Shown here: positions 45,022-52,723 of the stretch, in pieces
Position numbering within the stretch: the stretch's first letter is position 1
How the letters are laid out: each line of letters opens with the position of its first letter
NCBI GenBank assembly: GCA_035934235.1
Contig: DASYYB010000006.1
Span: forward strand, 11,111-75,110
Direction: 5' to 3'
DNA: 64,000 bases
Origin: REEB95 sp035934235
Lineage (GTDB): Bacteria; Pseudomonadota; Alphaproteobacteria; ATCC43930; CGMCC-115725
Notes under the pieces: generated by a model
The model's input: the letters and a program-made list of their open reading frames with translations, nothing else
The model's database searches: none
What the model was told of the DNA's origin: nothing
Program-made: the position numbers and the translations under genes

Positions 45022-45098
45022 GCGCCCATAGCTCAGAGGATTAGAGCAGCCGCCTTCTAAGCGGCAGGTCGCTGGTTCGAGTCCAGCTGGGCGCGCCA
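45022..45098 (+). tRNA. tRNA-Arg (anticodon TCT)
   Basis: This 77-base cloverleaf includes CCA. The acceptor stem is GCGCCCA with TGGGCGC, the anticodon stem GCCGC with GCGGC, and the loop CTTCTAA reads TCT at 45056-45058. The T-arm has GGTTCGAGTC. The last 15 bases recur exactly at 47068-47082. Confidence 0.96.
45084..45098. repeat. 15-bp direct repeat, tRNA-Arg copy (candidate att site)
   Basis: CAGCTGGGCGCGCCA is the 3' end of the tRNA-Arg gene. The identical sequence at 47068 lies about 2 kb away in the same orientation. Integrases often use tRNA 3' ends, so this may be the restored half of an attachment site. Confidence 0.5.
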
Positions 45099-45191
45099 TT
45101 CCCGTACAAAACTGGGCACCAATGCATCGGCGTCCGGGAGAAATGCCCCCGCTAAACTAGCATTCCAACCGGACCACCTCGTGGGGGCTGG

Positions 45192-46031
45192 TCATGGGAT
45201 GCAGTACGTTTCGACAATACGTCCTTCGTTGCTGAGCATATTCGCCGACCGCTCGAGCGATATAGGTGATGCGACGGCGTCGCGCGCAGGCGTCTCAGCA
45301 GACTGTGCTTGTTCCAAGCCGAGTTGGCGGACGATTTCACCCAAGATTTGAGGTGTGACCGTAAAGTCGCGGCCGCGGCGTACCGATGTCGCGACGATGA
45401 TGCCGACGACGTTCCCGTCCTTATCGAGCACGGGTCCTCCACTGATGCCCTGGAGCGATTCCAGAGCATCGGGATAGCGTTGGACCTCCACCCAAGCCAA
45501 AACCGGCGTGGTGCCCGCGAGGGCGCCGGCGAATTTCATATGAGCGAGTCCCAATAGGGTAGCCTGTGCCGCGCCCAGCTTCCCGTTTGGAAAACCGAAG
45601 GCGAAGGCGCTTTGGTCCTCGACGACGGCGGCCTTCGCGATCGGCAGCGGCGAAGAGGATTTTGTCGGCGCCTCCAGGACGGCGAGATCCACGCCGCGGC
45701 CCAGGAGCTTGATCCGTGCCGGAACGTTCTTTCCGTCCATGATCAGGATGACCTGTCCGCAACCCTTGTTTGCGACGTGCTGGGCAGTGAGCCAAAGCCC
45801 GTTTCCGATCGGAAATGACGTGCCTCGGTCCGTCATTCCTGCGGGGATCTTGTCAACATCGATGGAGAAAACCGGCACATCCTCGTTCGCCGATGCGCTT
45901 TCGGGTGGGGTCAAGGTGACAACGCGCGCTTTCCCCGTTTCGACATGGGTCGGCGCGGTATAGCGCGCGATCGCGAAACTCAGAGCGGCAACGATGAAAC
46001 AGATGAAGATGCTACGATAAAGATGAAGCAT
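45192..46031 (-). CDS. Membrane-anchored trypsin-like serine protease
   Basis: The 279-residue protein starts with an N-terminal signal anchor (LYRSIFICFIVAALSFAIARY). A chymotrypsin-fold protease domain follows. The triad is visible: His in WLTAQHVANKG, Asp in GRGVDLAVLEAP and Ser in LQGISGGPVLDKDGNVVG. No PDZ domain is present, so it is not a full DegP-type protein. It probably acts in the periplasm; the substrate is unknown. The start at 46031 gives a good anchor but has no strong ribosome site, and an upstream in-frame start is possible. Confidence 0.78.
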   Translation of the reverse strand: MLHLYRSIFICFIVAALSFAIARYTAPTHVETGKARVVTLTPPESASANEDVPVFSIDVDKIPAGMTDRGTSFPIGNGLWLTAQHVANKGCGQVILIMDGKNVPARIKLLGRGVDLAVLEAPTKSSSPLPIAKAAVVEDQSAFAFGFPNGKLGAAQATLLGLAHMKFAGALAGTTPVLAWVEVQRYPDALESLQGISGGPVLDKDGNVVGIIVATSVRRGRDFTVTPQILGEIVRQLGLEQAQSAETPARDAVASPISLERSANMLSNEGRIVETYCIP

Positions 46032-46050
46032 TGCGCACGAGACTGCCCGA

Positions 46051-46464
46051 TCACCCAGACAGCGCCGCAGCATTCAAGAGCGCCGCGGCAAGCTGAGCGG
46101 TGACGAGAACCAGCGCGGGACCGATCTCGCCCCGGCCAATCGCTGCGCGAAGGTTGGGGATCGAGAGCCTGGCTGCGATGACGGCGACGAATTGGACGAT
46201 GATGGCAACAACGCCCCACAGCACGATGTCGGGGACGCTGACGCTTTGCGCCATCATAACGGCAAGCGGAATCGCGAGCGCGAGCGTTTGGCCCGAGAGC
46301 ACGATCGCCGCTGCGACGTTCCCCTGCCGAATGTGTTCGAGTTCGTGATAACAAGCCGACACAATGTAGAGTGCCACTCCGCCGATGAGGAGAACAGCCG
46401 TTACGGCCAAGTGCACGAGCAAAATCGGCAACCCGGCGACAACGCTTGCCCAGGCTGCATTCAT
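46051..46464 (-). CDS. DUF350 membrane protein
   Basis: The 137-residue protein has four hydrophobic helices in two similar pairs. YHELEHIRQGNVAAAIVLSGQTLALAIPL fits the DUF350 pattern (charged loop, then a Gly-containing helix), and IGRGEIGPALVLVTAQLAAALLNAA is the second repeat. The function of DUF350 is not settled; members are found in membrane-stress contexts. GGGGATGAG before the ATG supports the start. The protease gene follows 19 bases downstream. Confidence 0.75.
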   Translation of the reverse strand: MNAAWASVVAGLPILLVHLAVTAVLLIGGVALYIVSACYHELEHIRQGNVAAAIVLSGQTLALAIPLAVMMAQSVSVPDIVLWGVVAIIVQFVAVIAARLSIPNLRAAIGRGEIGPALVLVTAQLAAALLNAAALSG

Positions 46465-46506
46465 GATCTCATCCCCGAACGACCGCCTACGATATGGATA
46501 AAGTGG

Positions 46507-46532
46507 GGCGGCCTGCCGGCCGCCCCTTTTGT
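46507..46532. terminator. Perfect GC-rich hairpin between the GPYD and DUF350 genes
   Basis: GGGGCGGCC (46507-46515) pairs with GGCCGCCCC (46520-46528) around TGCC. A TTTT run follows on the plus strand; on the minus strand, which carries the genes here, only ACTTTA follows. It may thus stop antisense transcription better than gene transcription, or act on both. Confidence 0.55.
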
Positions 46533-46542
46533 CGCGCGAAGC

Positions 46543-46818
46543 TCAGTTTGAGTTCCCTGAACTCGGTTTGCTTTGTGGATCCGTTTGTGGATTCGTCGTC
46601 GTCGTCTGGCCGGATCCAACGGTAGGGTTGGGCTTATCGTAAGGACCCGCCCCTTGGGGCTGCATGTTCGGATCAATCTTTGGGGTATTCATGCAGTTTT
46701 GGCCGGTCTGTTGGTTGCAGTTCTGCTGTTGAGCCTGGGCCGGATAGCCTGAGGCCGCTGTCAAGCCGATGACCGTAAGGCAGGTCATCACCTTGAGGAC
46801 ATCAAGATGGATCGACAT
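46543..46818 (-). CDS. Small secreted GPYD-motif protein, third member
   Basis: The 91-residue protein has a signal peptide ending near YPAQAQ. The mature part is Gln/Asn/Pro-rich (NCNQQTGQNCMNTPKIDP) with two cysteines, then GAGPYDKPNPTVGSG and a low-complexity Thr/Ser/Asn tail. The GAGPYDxP motif matches the two small secreted genes at 43.1 and 43.6 kb. GGAGG precedes the ATG. The gene lies within the candidate island. Confidence 0.65.
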   Translation of the reverse strand: MSIHLDVLKVMTCLTVIGLTAASGYPAQAQQQNCNQQTGQNCMNTPKIDPNMQPQGAGPYDKPNPTVGSGQTTTTNPQTDPQSKPSSGNSN

Positions 46819-47146
46819 GATTTTTCGCCTCCGTCGCTCGTGGATGGGTTTGTCTTGTCGCGGTGACCGCCGCGTTTTGTGAAAGTATAGTCACGCTGTC
46901 TGCACTAATTTCACAATCCGGTGCTGTCCGGTTTTGACCGTAATAAATATAGGACAGCCGCCCGATAAAATTAGAGCGTCCCCATCGCGGTCACACATTT
47001 GCCACGGCGCTATCGAGCGTGGAGTTCGGTGCCTTGAAGCTTTGAAAAGCTGATGCCCATCTTTGCTCAGCTGGGCGCGCCAATTTCCGTCGGCGCGGCG
47101 GCCGTGGCTCGGACGAGTTCGCCGCTTCGCGCCCATTTCCTGACCG
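46819..47146. other. 328-base stretch without a supported gene
   Basis: The part near 46860-46980 is AT-richer than the surroundings and has TATACT on the minus strand, a possible -10 element for the GPYD gene at 46543. The second 15-bp tRNA-Arg repeat lies at 47068-47082. A 110-codon minus-strand frame crosses the region but overlaps the methyltransferase gene and has no protein-like features. Confidence 0.6.
47068..47082. repeat. 15-bp direct repeat, distal copy
   Basis: CAGCTGGGCGCGCCA repeats the tRNA-Arg 3' end exactly and in the same orientation. The bases on either side differ from the tRNA copy, so the shared block is limited to these 15. Confidence 0.5.
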
Positions 47147-47872
47147 TCATGGCTTTTGTGCCACCAGGATGTAGCCCATTGGCATCGTTTCGCATGTGCT
47201 CGCCGAAAGTCTTTTGACCGCACGCAGCAACAGCAGCGCGCGCGTCATCTCATAGGCGATGCGCGCGAGGCGCCGGCGCCCGGACAACGCCTTGGTTGCA
47301 ATGTCGGAAATAACTTCGGGCGCGCCCGCGAACGGCGCCAGCGACACAACAGCGAGGCCCGCGTCCTTGACAAATTTTTCGAGCGCGAACCGCGTATAGC
47401 GGTGAAAATCGTGCGGGGCCTCGTGCACCCAGTACAAGAACGGCACGCCGACGATCAGCTTGCCGCCAGATCTCAGCGCGCGAGCTGCGCTCGAAAATAG
47501 TGCTTCCGGAGTGTGCAGGTGCTCGATCACGTCGGTAGCGACGATGGTGTCGTAACTATCCGTTTCGAGCGCTAGCGGCGCGTTGAGGTCGGCGAATGTA
47601 TCGACGTGTTGTGCGCCGTGCAGGCTGCTCGGCCAATCGACGCAGACGATCGCGGATGCCTTGTCGCGATACATCCCGTATAGCGGCGCCTTGCCGCAAC
47701 CGAGATCGGCGAGCCGTCCCCTCGCATGCGTCGCGATGGCTTCGGCATAGGCCGCCGCAATAATATCGACCATCAGCCGCGAGGTGATAGGGACCTCGCG
47801 CCGGCTCGCGCGCCAGCGGCCGCGGGCATCGCGCTCGAATTTGCTTTGCACCCAGGCTTCGACGTTGCGCAT
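47147..47872 (-). CDS. SAM-dependent methyltransferase, UbiE/type 11-like
   Basis: The 241-residue protein has class I methyltransferase motifs: GRLADLGCGKAPLYGMY (motif I), SAIVCVDWPS, DTIVATDVIEHLHTPEALF and GGKLIVGVPFLYWVHEAPHDFHRYT. The last segment, with HDFHRYT, is common in methyltransferases of cell-surface polysaccharide clusters. An ATG at 47872 begins the conserved MRNVEAWVQSKF; an earlier frame start is possible. It lies downstream of the MFS gene on the same strand. Confidence 0.78.
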   Translation of the reverse strand: MRNVEAWVQSKFERDARGRWRASRREVPITSRLMVDIIAAAYAEAIATHARGRLADLGCGKAPLYGMYRDKASAIVCVDWPSSLHGAQHVDTFADLNAPLALETDSYDTIVATDVIEHLHTPEALFSSAARALRSGGKLIVGVPFLYWVHEAPHDFHRYTRFALEKFVKDAGLAVVSLAPFAGAPEVISDIATKALSGRRRLARIAYEMTRALLLLRAVKRLSASTCETMPMGYILVAQKP

Positions 47873-47989
47873 GCAACCGATCGCCGCCGCGACATGCGGG
47901 TCTCGCCGGCACACCGGCGACGATCTAGAACGCGTTGTCAGATGCGAAGTTCCGTCGCCGTGCCTGGCCTTAGTGGCGTCCGTTGCTGA

Positions 47990-49237
47990 TCACGGCAACG
48001 GTGCCGACGGCGCGGCTTCGAAGCGCGTCGGCCTGGTTGGCGGCCGCAGGCGATAGGCCCGCGTCAGCAACCACGCTTGCGTCAGCACCGCCGGCAATGC
48101 CAGCAAGATGGTGGCTTGCGGCGACATCCCGACGGCGCAGAGCAGCGCGGCTGCCAGGCTGGCGCCAACGCCGCCAGCGTCCCAGCCGCCTTCCGCGGCG
48201 AACTGGAAACGGAACGGGCAGGGCGATGCTTTCGATGCGTTATAGAGCGCGGTCATCAGTACCGGCACGTACATGCCGCCGAGCACCGTGGTGACAAGCG
48301 CGACGGCGATCACCACAGTCGGCGACGACGCACAGAAGGTGCGCAACAGCACGCCGGTGCTCAGCATCGCGGCGTTGAAGGCGATGACGCGGCGCGCATG
48401 GCCCAGATCGATGAAGCGGCCGAGTATGACGCTGCCGAGCGCGCCGGCCAGCGCCGCCAACGCCAGCACGCCGCCGAACTGGTCGAAACGCGATTGCAGC
48501 GCCCGGAACACGGTGATGTCCCACGCCAGCGAGGCGCCGGAGATCATCCAGCCGTCGGCGGCGAACAGGCGGATGCCACTCCACGCCGCCGCATAGGCGC
48601 CGCGCGGCGATCGGCGCGTGAGCGGCGGTTGGCGCACGGCGAACAACGGAACGGCGGCGAGCACCTGCACGATCGAAGCGGTGCCGAAAGCAACCCACGG
48701 TCCGAACCGCGTGAGCATAATGCCGCCGGCAACGGGACCAAGCACCGCGGCGACGCCCATTAGCACTTGGCGCACGCCGACCTGGCTGCCGCGATATTCA
48801 CGGTCGCCGAGCGCGGCGAAGAAGGTGTGGTAGGACGGCCAATAGAACACGCCGGCGAGCGCGCCGACGACGCAGAACAACACGAGCGTTGCGTCGACGC
48901 CGTGCACCAATCCGACGGCCGGATATTGCAACGCCGTGAGCAGCGTGCCGATTACCAGCGTGAACCGCAGGCCGACATACGGCGCGACGAACAGCACCAA
49001 CGGCCGCAAGACAAAGCGCATGGCCAGCACGCCGGCGGCGGCAAGGAACAGGATCGATGGCGCGAGCCCGGCGCGGAGCAGGTAGACGCCGAAGAAGACG
49101 CCCGACATGCACCACGCGAGTTGCTGAAGCGCGGTGTGGACAGCGAGGCGATTGATGGCGCGGTTGGCGAAGAACATCCGTGGTCCGAGCGTATAACACA
49201 GCCGCGCGATGATCGCGTGCCAGTCGTCGGTCGTCAT
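47990..49237 (-). CDS. Major facilitator superfamily transporter
   Basis: The 415-residue protein has about 12 helices and an MFS organisation: VGVRQVLMGVAAVLGPVAGGIMLTRFGPW on helix 5 and LALAALAGALGSVILGRFIDLGHARRV at the second-half motif A position. The substrate is unknown. Its start lies 56 bases from the divergent glycosyltransferase gene, so the two may share a regulatory region. Confidence 0.75.
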   Translation of the reverse strand: MTTDDWHAIIARLCYTLGPRMFFANRAINRLAVHTALQQLAWCMSGVFFGVYLLRAGLAPSILFLAAAGVLAMRFVLRPLVLFVAPYVGLRFTLVIGTLLTALQYPAVGLVHGVDATLVLFCVVGALAGVFYWPSYHTFFAALGDREYRGSQVGVRQVLMGVAAVLGPVAGGIMLTRFGPWVAFGTASIVQVLAAVPLFAVRQPPLTRRSPRGAYAAAWSGIRLFAADGWMISGASLAWDITVFRALQSRFDQFGGVLALAALAGALGSVILGRFIDLGHARRVIAFNAAMLSTGVLLRTFCASSPTVVIAVALVTTVLGGMYVPVLMTALYNASKASPCPFRFQFAAEGGWDAGGVGASLAAALLCAVGMSPQATILLALPAVLTQAWLLTRAYRLRPPTRPTRFEAAPSAPLP

Positions 49238-49293
49238 CGTCCTGAATCAAAAACGCCATCATTCCGCAACGGGCCTGCGCCACAGTCGCGCCC

Positions 49294-50565
49294 GTGCTTG
49301 ATTCACAGCTTTTCGGCGCACCGGCTCCCGATCAGGACGAATCATCCGGCGTGCTGCCAATCGCCAATCTGGCGGCGGCGGATTCGGCGCGCGACGGCAA
49401 GCGTATCCTGGTGCTCTACACCGACAGCGGCTACGGCCACGTCGCCACGGCGCGGGTACTGCGCGATTATCTGAGCGCCGAGCGGCCGTGGCGAATCGAA
49501 ATCGTCGACGTCTATCGCGAAATCCTTACCGGACTCGACCCGTTCCGCGCGCTTACCGGCATGTCGGGCCCGGACATCTATAACGAGTACGCGCTGCGCC
49601 GCGGCCATACGCGCGTGCTGTGGCCGGTGATCGCGGCGGGTTCGTCGGTCGCCATCCGGCTTGGCTCGCCGTTCGTCGTGCGGCAGCTTTCGGCTTACCT
49701 GCGCGCGCAGCGGCCCGACATGGTCATTTCAGTGATGCCGCTGATCAACGCGGCGGTCGCTGCCAGCTTGCGTCAGCTCGGTGGCACGATTCCGTTCGTC
49801 ACCGTCGTCACCGATTTCTGCGAGCCGATGCATGCCGCGTGGATCCAGAGCGCGGACCAATACGTCGTTTGCGGCACGGAAAAATGCCGCGAACAGGCGC
49901 GCCGCTTCGGTCTGCCGCCCGAGCAAATCATTGCCGTCAACGGGCTGGTGCTGTCGCCGAAATTTCATGCCGCGGCGCAGACCCGGACGCCGGCGAGCGC
50001 GGCCGCGGCACGCGCGGTGCTGGGCCTGGCGCCCGACCGGCTCACCGGCTTGATGATGTTCGGCGGCCGCGGCGCCGACCGCATGTTCGATTTCGCCGCG
50101 GCGATCGAAGCGAACGATCTGCCGGTGCAGATGATCTACGTCTGCGGCACCAATCACGAAATCGCCGACGACATCGCGACGCTGCCGACGCGGCGGCCGC
50201 GCCACGTCATCGGCTTTTCTGATGCCATCGAGCGCTACATGGCGGCGAGCGATTTCTTTATCGGCAAACCGGGACCCGGCGCGATCTCGGAGGCGATGGT
50301 GATGGGCTTGCCGATGATCCTCGAAGTCGGCGCGCGCTTGCTAGCACAAGAGCGCTACAACGCCACCTGGGCGCAGGCGATCGGCGCGGCGCTGTCGTTC
50401 CGTAACACCGAAAGCCTGTGCGCGGCGATCGCGGCGCTGAGCGGCCCCGAACGGCTCGCGGCGATGCGGCGCGCGATCGCGCAACAGCCGAACAGCGCGA
50501 TTTTCGATCTGCCGGCGTTGCTCGACGGGATTTTCAGCGGGTGCCGCGCGACGGCGAGCGCCTGA
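49294..50565 (+). CDS. MGDG-synthase-like glycosyltransferase (GT28 family)
   Basis: The 423-residue protein resembles monogalactosyldiacylglycerol synthase and related glycolipid transferases. The N-terminal acceptor domain has ILVLYTDSGYGHVATARVLRD. The donor site has GFSDAIERYMAASDFFIGKPG, then GAISEAMVMGLPMILE, close to the KxGPGTIAEA motif of plant and bacterial enzymes. It would put a sugar from a UDP-sugar onto diacylglycerol. The start is GTG. The 3' end overlaps the convergent TetR gene by 32 bases. Confidence 0.8.
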   Translation: MLDSQLFGAPAPDQDESSGVLPIANLAAADSARDGKRILVLYTDSGYGHVATARVLRDYLSAERPWRIEIVDVYREILTGLDPFRALTGMSGPDIYNEYALRRGHTRVLWPVIAAGSSVAIRLGSPFVVRQLSAYLRAQRPDMVISVMPLINAAVAASLRQLGGTIPFVTVVTDFCEPMHAAWIQSADQYVVCGTEKCREQARRFGLPPEQIIAVNGLVLSPKFHAAAQTRTPASAAAARAVLGLAPDRLTGLMMFGGRGADRMFDFAAAIEANDLPVQMIYVCGTNHEIADDIATLPTRRPRHVIGFSDAIERYMAASDFFIGKPGPGAISEAMVMGLPMILEVGARLLAQERYNATWAQAIGAALSFRNTESLCAAIAALSGPERLAAMRRAIAQQPNSAIFDLPALLDGIFSGCRATASA

Positions 50566-51187
50566 CGGCTGGCTTCGGAATCTGCGCGTCGATCACGGCG
50601 GCGGCGGCGTCGATCACCGCCCGTGCCGGGCCGCGATGGCCGAAGGTCAGCACGCTGGCATAGGCGCCTTCGAACAAGAGCGTCAACTGATCGGCAAGCC
50701 GCGCCGGCGACCGTGCGCCGGCCGCCTTCGCCAACGCGCGAAAGCGCCGCCGCATCTCCCGCTTGTTGGCCTCCGCGACGTGGCGGGCCGGATGATCGGG
50801 CGCCGGAAATTCGCACGCGGCGTTGGTGAACGGACAGCCGCGCCAGCCGGCGCGCAGCGCGCGTTTGCGCAGCGATGTGGTCAGCGCCAGAAGCTGCCGC
50901 CGCGGGTTGCCGTGGTGGCGTGCGATGACGCGATCCCACCAGTCCCAATAAAGGCCCGAACGCCGCGCGAGATACGCCGCGACCAGCTCGTCCTTCGACG
51001 GGAAGCTGCGATAGAGGCTCATTTTGGCGACACCGGCGGCGGCGATCACCTCGTCGATGCCGACGGTGTGGATGCCGCGCCGATAGAAGAGGTCGTTCGC
51101 CGTGTTCAGCAGACGGTCGCGCGGCGAAACCGCGGCGCCCGTGCCGGGCGTCGGCAACAGGATTTTGTTTGCCTGGGTTGCGCGCAT
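50534..51187 (-). CDS. TetR-family repressor
   Basis: The 217-residue protein has an N-terminal TetR HTH near residues 22-70: RDRLLNTANDLFYRRGIHTVGIDEVIAAAGVAKMSLYRSFPSK. The C-terminal ligand domain has WRGCPFTNAACEFPAPDHPA, common in TetR members that sense aromatic or toxic compounds. It is transcribed away from the MFS gene at 51284, and the palindrome between them makes it the likely regulator of both. The C-terminus overlaps the glycosyltransferase gene. Confidence 0.87.
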   Translation of the reverse strand: MRATQANKILLPTPGTGAAVSPRDRLLNTANDLFYRRGIHTVGIDEVIAAAGVAKMSLYRSFPSKDELVAAYLARRSGLYWDWWDRVIARHHGNPRRQLLALTTSLRKRALRAGWRGCPFTNAACEFPAPDHPARHVAEANKREMRRRFRALAKAAGARSPARLADQLTLLFEGAYASVLTFGHRGPARAVIDAAAAVIDAQIPKPAVRRSPSRGTR

Positions 51188-51193
51188 CGCAAC

Positions 51194-51222
51194 TTGACCT
51201 GATACAGACCTGTCTGTACTCT
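51194..51222 (+). promoter_or_regulatory. Promoter of the MFS gene at 51284
   Basis: TTGACC (51194-51199), 17 bases, then TACTCT (51217-51222) is a near-consensus sigma-70 pair. The palindrome at 51203-51218 fills its spacer. Confidence 0.65.
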
Positions 51223-51227
51223 GTCAA
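51199..51227 (-). promoter_or_regulatory. Promoter of the tetR gene
   Basis: On the minus strand TTGACA (51227-51222), 17 bases, then TATCAG (51204-51199). The -35 is a perfect consensus. It overlaps the plus-strand promoter almost fully, with the same palindrome in its spacer. Confidence 0.65.
51203..51218. promoter_or_regulatory. TetR operator palindrome
   Basis: TACAGAC-CT-GTCTGTA has perfect 7-bp arms around a 2-base centre. It lies within the spacer of both divergent promoters, so one bound dimer would repress tetR and the MFS gene together. Confidence 0.75.
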
Positions 51228-51232
51228 GGCAA

Positions 51233-51248
51233 GAGACAAGTCTGTCTC
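51233..51248. promoter_or_regulatory. Second inverted repeat near the TetR operator
   Basis: GAGACA-AGTC-TGTCTC has 6-bp arms and shares the AGAC/GTCT word with the first operator, about three helical turns away centre to centre (30 bases). It may be an auxiliary site. Confidence 0.4.
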
Positions 51249-51283
51249 AAATCACGAATCGGGCGCAGGGGATCACAGAGAGC

Positions 51284-52579
51284 ATGTCGAAGGCACTCGC
51301 GCGAATCGTCGGCGGGCGTTTCCATTACGGCTGGATCGTCGTCGGCGTGATCTTCGTCGCCTTGCTGGCGGCGGCCGGCGTGCGCGCGACTCCCGGCGTT
51401 CTCATCGTGCCGTTGCAGGATGCGTTCGGCTGGAGCCGCGCGACGATCTCGCTGGCGGTCGCGATCAACCTGCTGCTCTACGGCTTGATGGGACCGTTCG
51501 CGGCGGCGCTGGTGCAGAGCGTCGGCGTGCGCCGCACGATCCTGGGTGGTCTCGTGCTGCTTGCCGCCAGCGTCGCGGCGAGCACCCTCATGACCGCGTC
51601 GTGGCAGCTCATGCTCACCTGGGGGATTTTGGTCGGGCTTGGCTCCGGCACGATCGCGCTGGTGCTGGGAGCGGTTGTGGCGAACCGCTGGTTCGCGACG
51701 CACCGCGGCCTGGTGATGGGCATCTTTTCGGCCTCGAGCGCCACTGGCCAGCTCGTTTTTCTGCCGATGCTAGGCTGGGTCGTCGATCACGGCGGCTGGC
51801 GCGCGGTTGCCTGGATCGTGGCGGCGGCAGCGGCGGCGATCGTGCCGCTGGTCTGGCTGCTGCTGCCGGAACAACCGCGTGACGTCGACGCGGCTCCTTA
51901 CGGCGCGAAGGCCGATCAGCCGTCGGTCGCGCCGCCTGCGTCCAATCCGATCGGCGTCGCGTTCGGCGCGCTCGGCGTCGGCGCTCAGTCGCGCGACTTC
52001 TGGCTGCTGTTCGCCAGCTTCTTCGTCTGCGGCGCCAGCACCAACGGCCTGATCGGCACGCACCTGATTTCCTATTGTCTCGACCAAGGCATTCCCGAGG
52101 TTCACGCCGCCAGCCTGCTGGCGCTGATGGGGATGTTTGATCTCGCCGGCACGACGCTGTCGGGCTGGCTCACCGACCGCTACGACAGCCGGGTGCTGTT
52201 GTTCTGGTATTACGGGCTGCGCGGCCTGTCGCTCCTCTACTTGCCGTTCTCGGGCTTCAACGCCGTGACGCTGTCGATCTTCGCGATGTTCTATGGCCTC
52301 GACTGGCTGGCGACGGTGCCGCCCACCGTGCGTCTCGCGAACGACGCATTCGGCAAGCAGATGGCGCCGGTGATCTTCGGCTGGGTGTTCGTTGGCCATC
52401 AGCTCGGTGCCGCCAGCATCGCGCTGGTCGCGGGTGCGATGCGCGCCACCTTGGGCAGCTACGGTCCACCGGTAATGGTGTCGGGCATGCTTTGCGTGGC
52501 GGCCGCGATTGCCGTGCTATGGATCGGCCGCGGCACGCGCGCGGCGCGCGGTCCGGAATCGGTCGCGCTCGGCGCCTGA
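51284..52579 (+). CDS. MFS transporter, probably TetR-controlled
   Basis: The 431-residue protein has 12 predicted helices. FHYGWIVVGVIFVALLAAAGV opens helix 1, GWSRATISLAVAINLLLYGLMGPF is helix 2, and LVLGAVVANRWFATHRGLVMG is the family loop, as in oxalate/formate-type or monocarboxylate-type MFS proteins. A mid-protein hydrophilic loop separates two halves. The substrate is unknown; the TetR control suggests an inducible export or uptake function. It starts about 60 bases after its promoter. Confidence 0.8.
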   Translation: MSKALARIVGGRFHYGWIVVGVIFVALLAAAGVRATPGVLIVPLQDAFGWSRATISLAVAINLLLYGLMGPFAAALVQSVGVRRTILGGLVLLAASVAASTLMTASWQLMLTWGILVGLGSGTIALVLGAVVANRWFATHRGLVMGIFSASSATGQLVFLPMLGWVVDHGGWRAVAWIVAAAAAAIVPLVWLLLPEQPRDVDAAPYGAKADQPSVAPPASNPIGVAFGALGVGAQSRDFWLLFASFFVCGASTNGLIGTHLISYCLDQGIPEVHAASLLALMGMFDLAGTTLSGWLTDRYDSRVLLFWYYGLRGLSLLYLPFSGFNAVTLSIFAMFYGLDWLATVPPTVRLANDAFGKQMAPVIFGWVFVGHQLGAASIALVAGAMRATLGSYGPPVMVSGMLCVAAAIAVLWIGRGTRAARGPESVALGA

Positions 52580-52723
52580 GCGGCGCGCGCCCACACCTCG
52601 CGCACGAGACTCGTCTGACGCACAAGAATTGGTGGCGGTTTCATCGAACTGTCATGCGTGCGCAACAATCCGGCAGCTTTCGGCGCGTAGAGAGGCGGGG
52701 TTGCGAACCATTACCGAGGATTC

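Larger units (their letters stand above)
45099..47082. mobile_element. Candidate small island at the tRNA-Arg gene, no integrase seen
   Basis: The segment lies between two exact 15-bp copies of the tRNA-Arg 3' end. It holds three minus-strand genes (protease, DUF350 protein, GPYD peptide) and AT-richer gaps than the rest of the window. No integrase, relaxase or transposase is present, so it is either a remnant or an element mobilised in trans. A chance 15-bp match cannot be excluded. Confidence 0.35.

Noticed and set aside
46891..47223. 110-codon minus-strand frame
   Set aside because: It overlaps the 3' end of the methyltransferase gene, contains the 15-bp repeat and shows no domain, signal or ribosome site.
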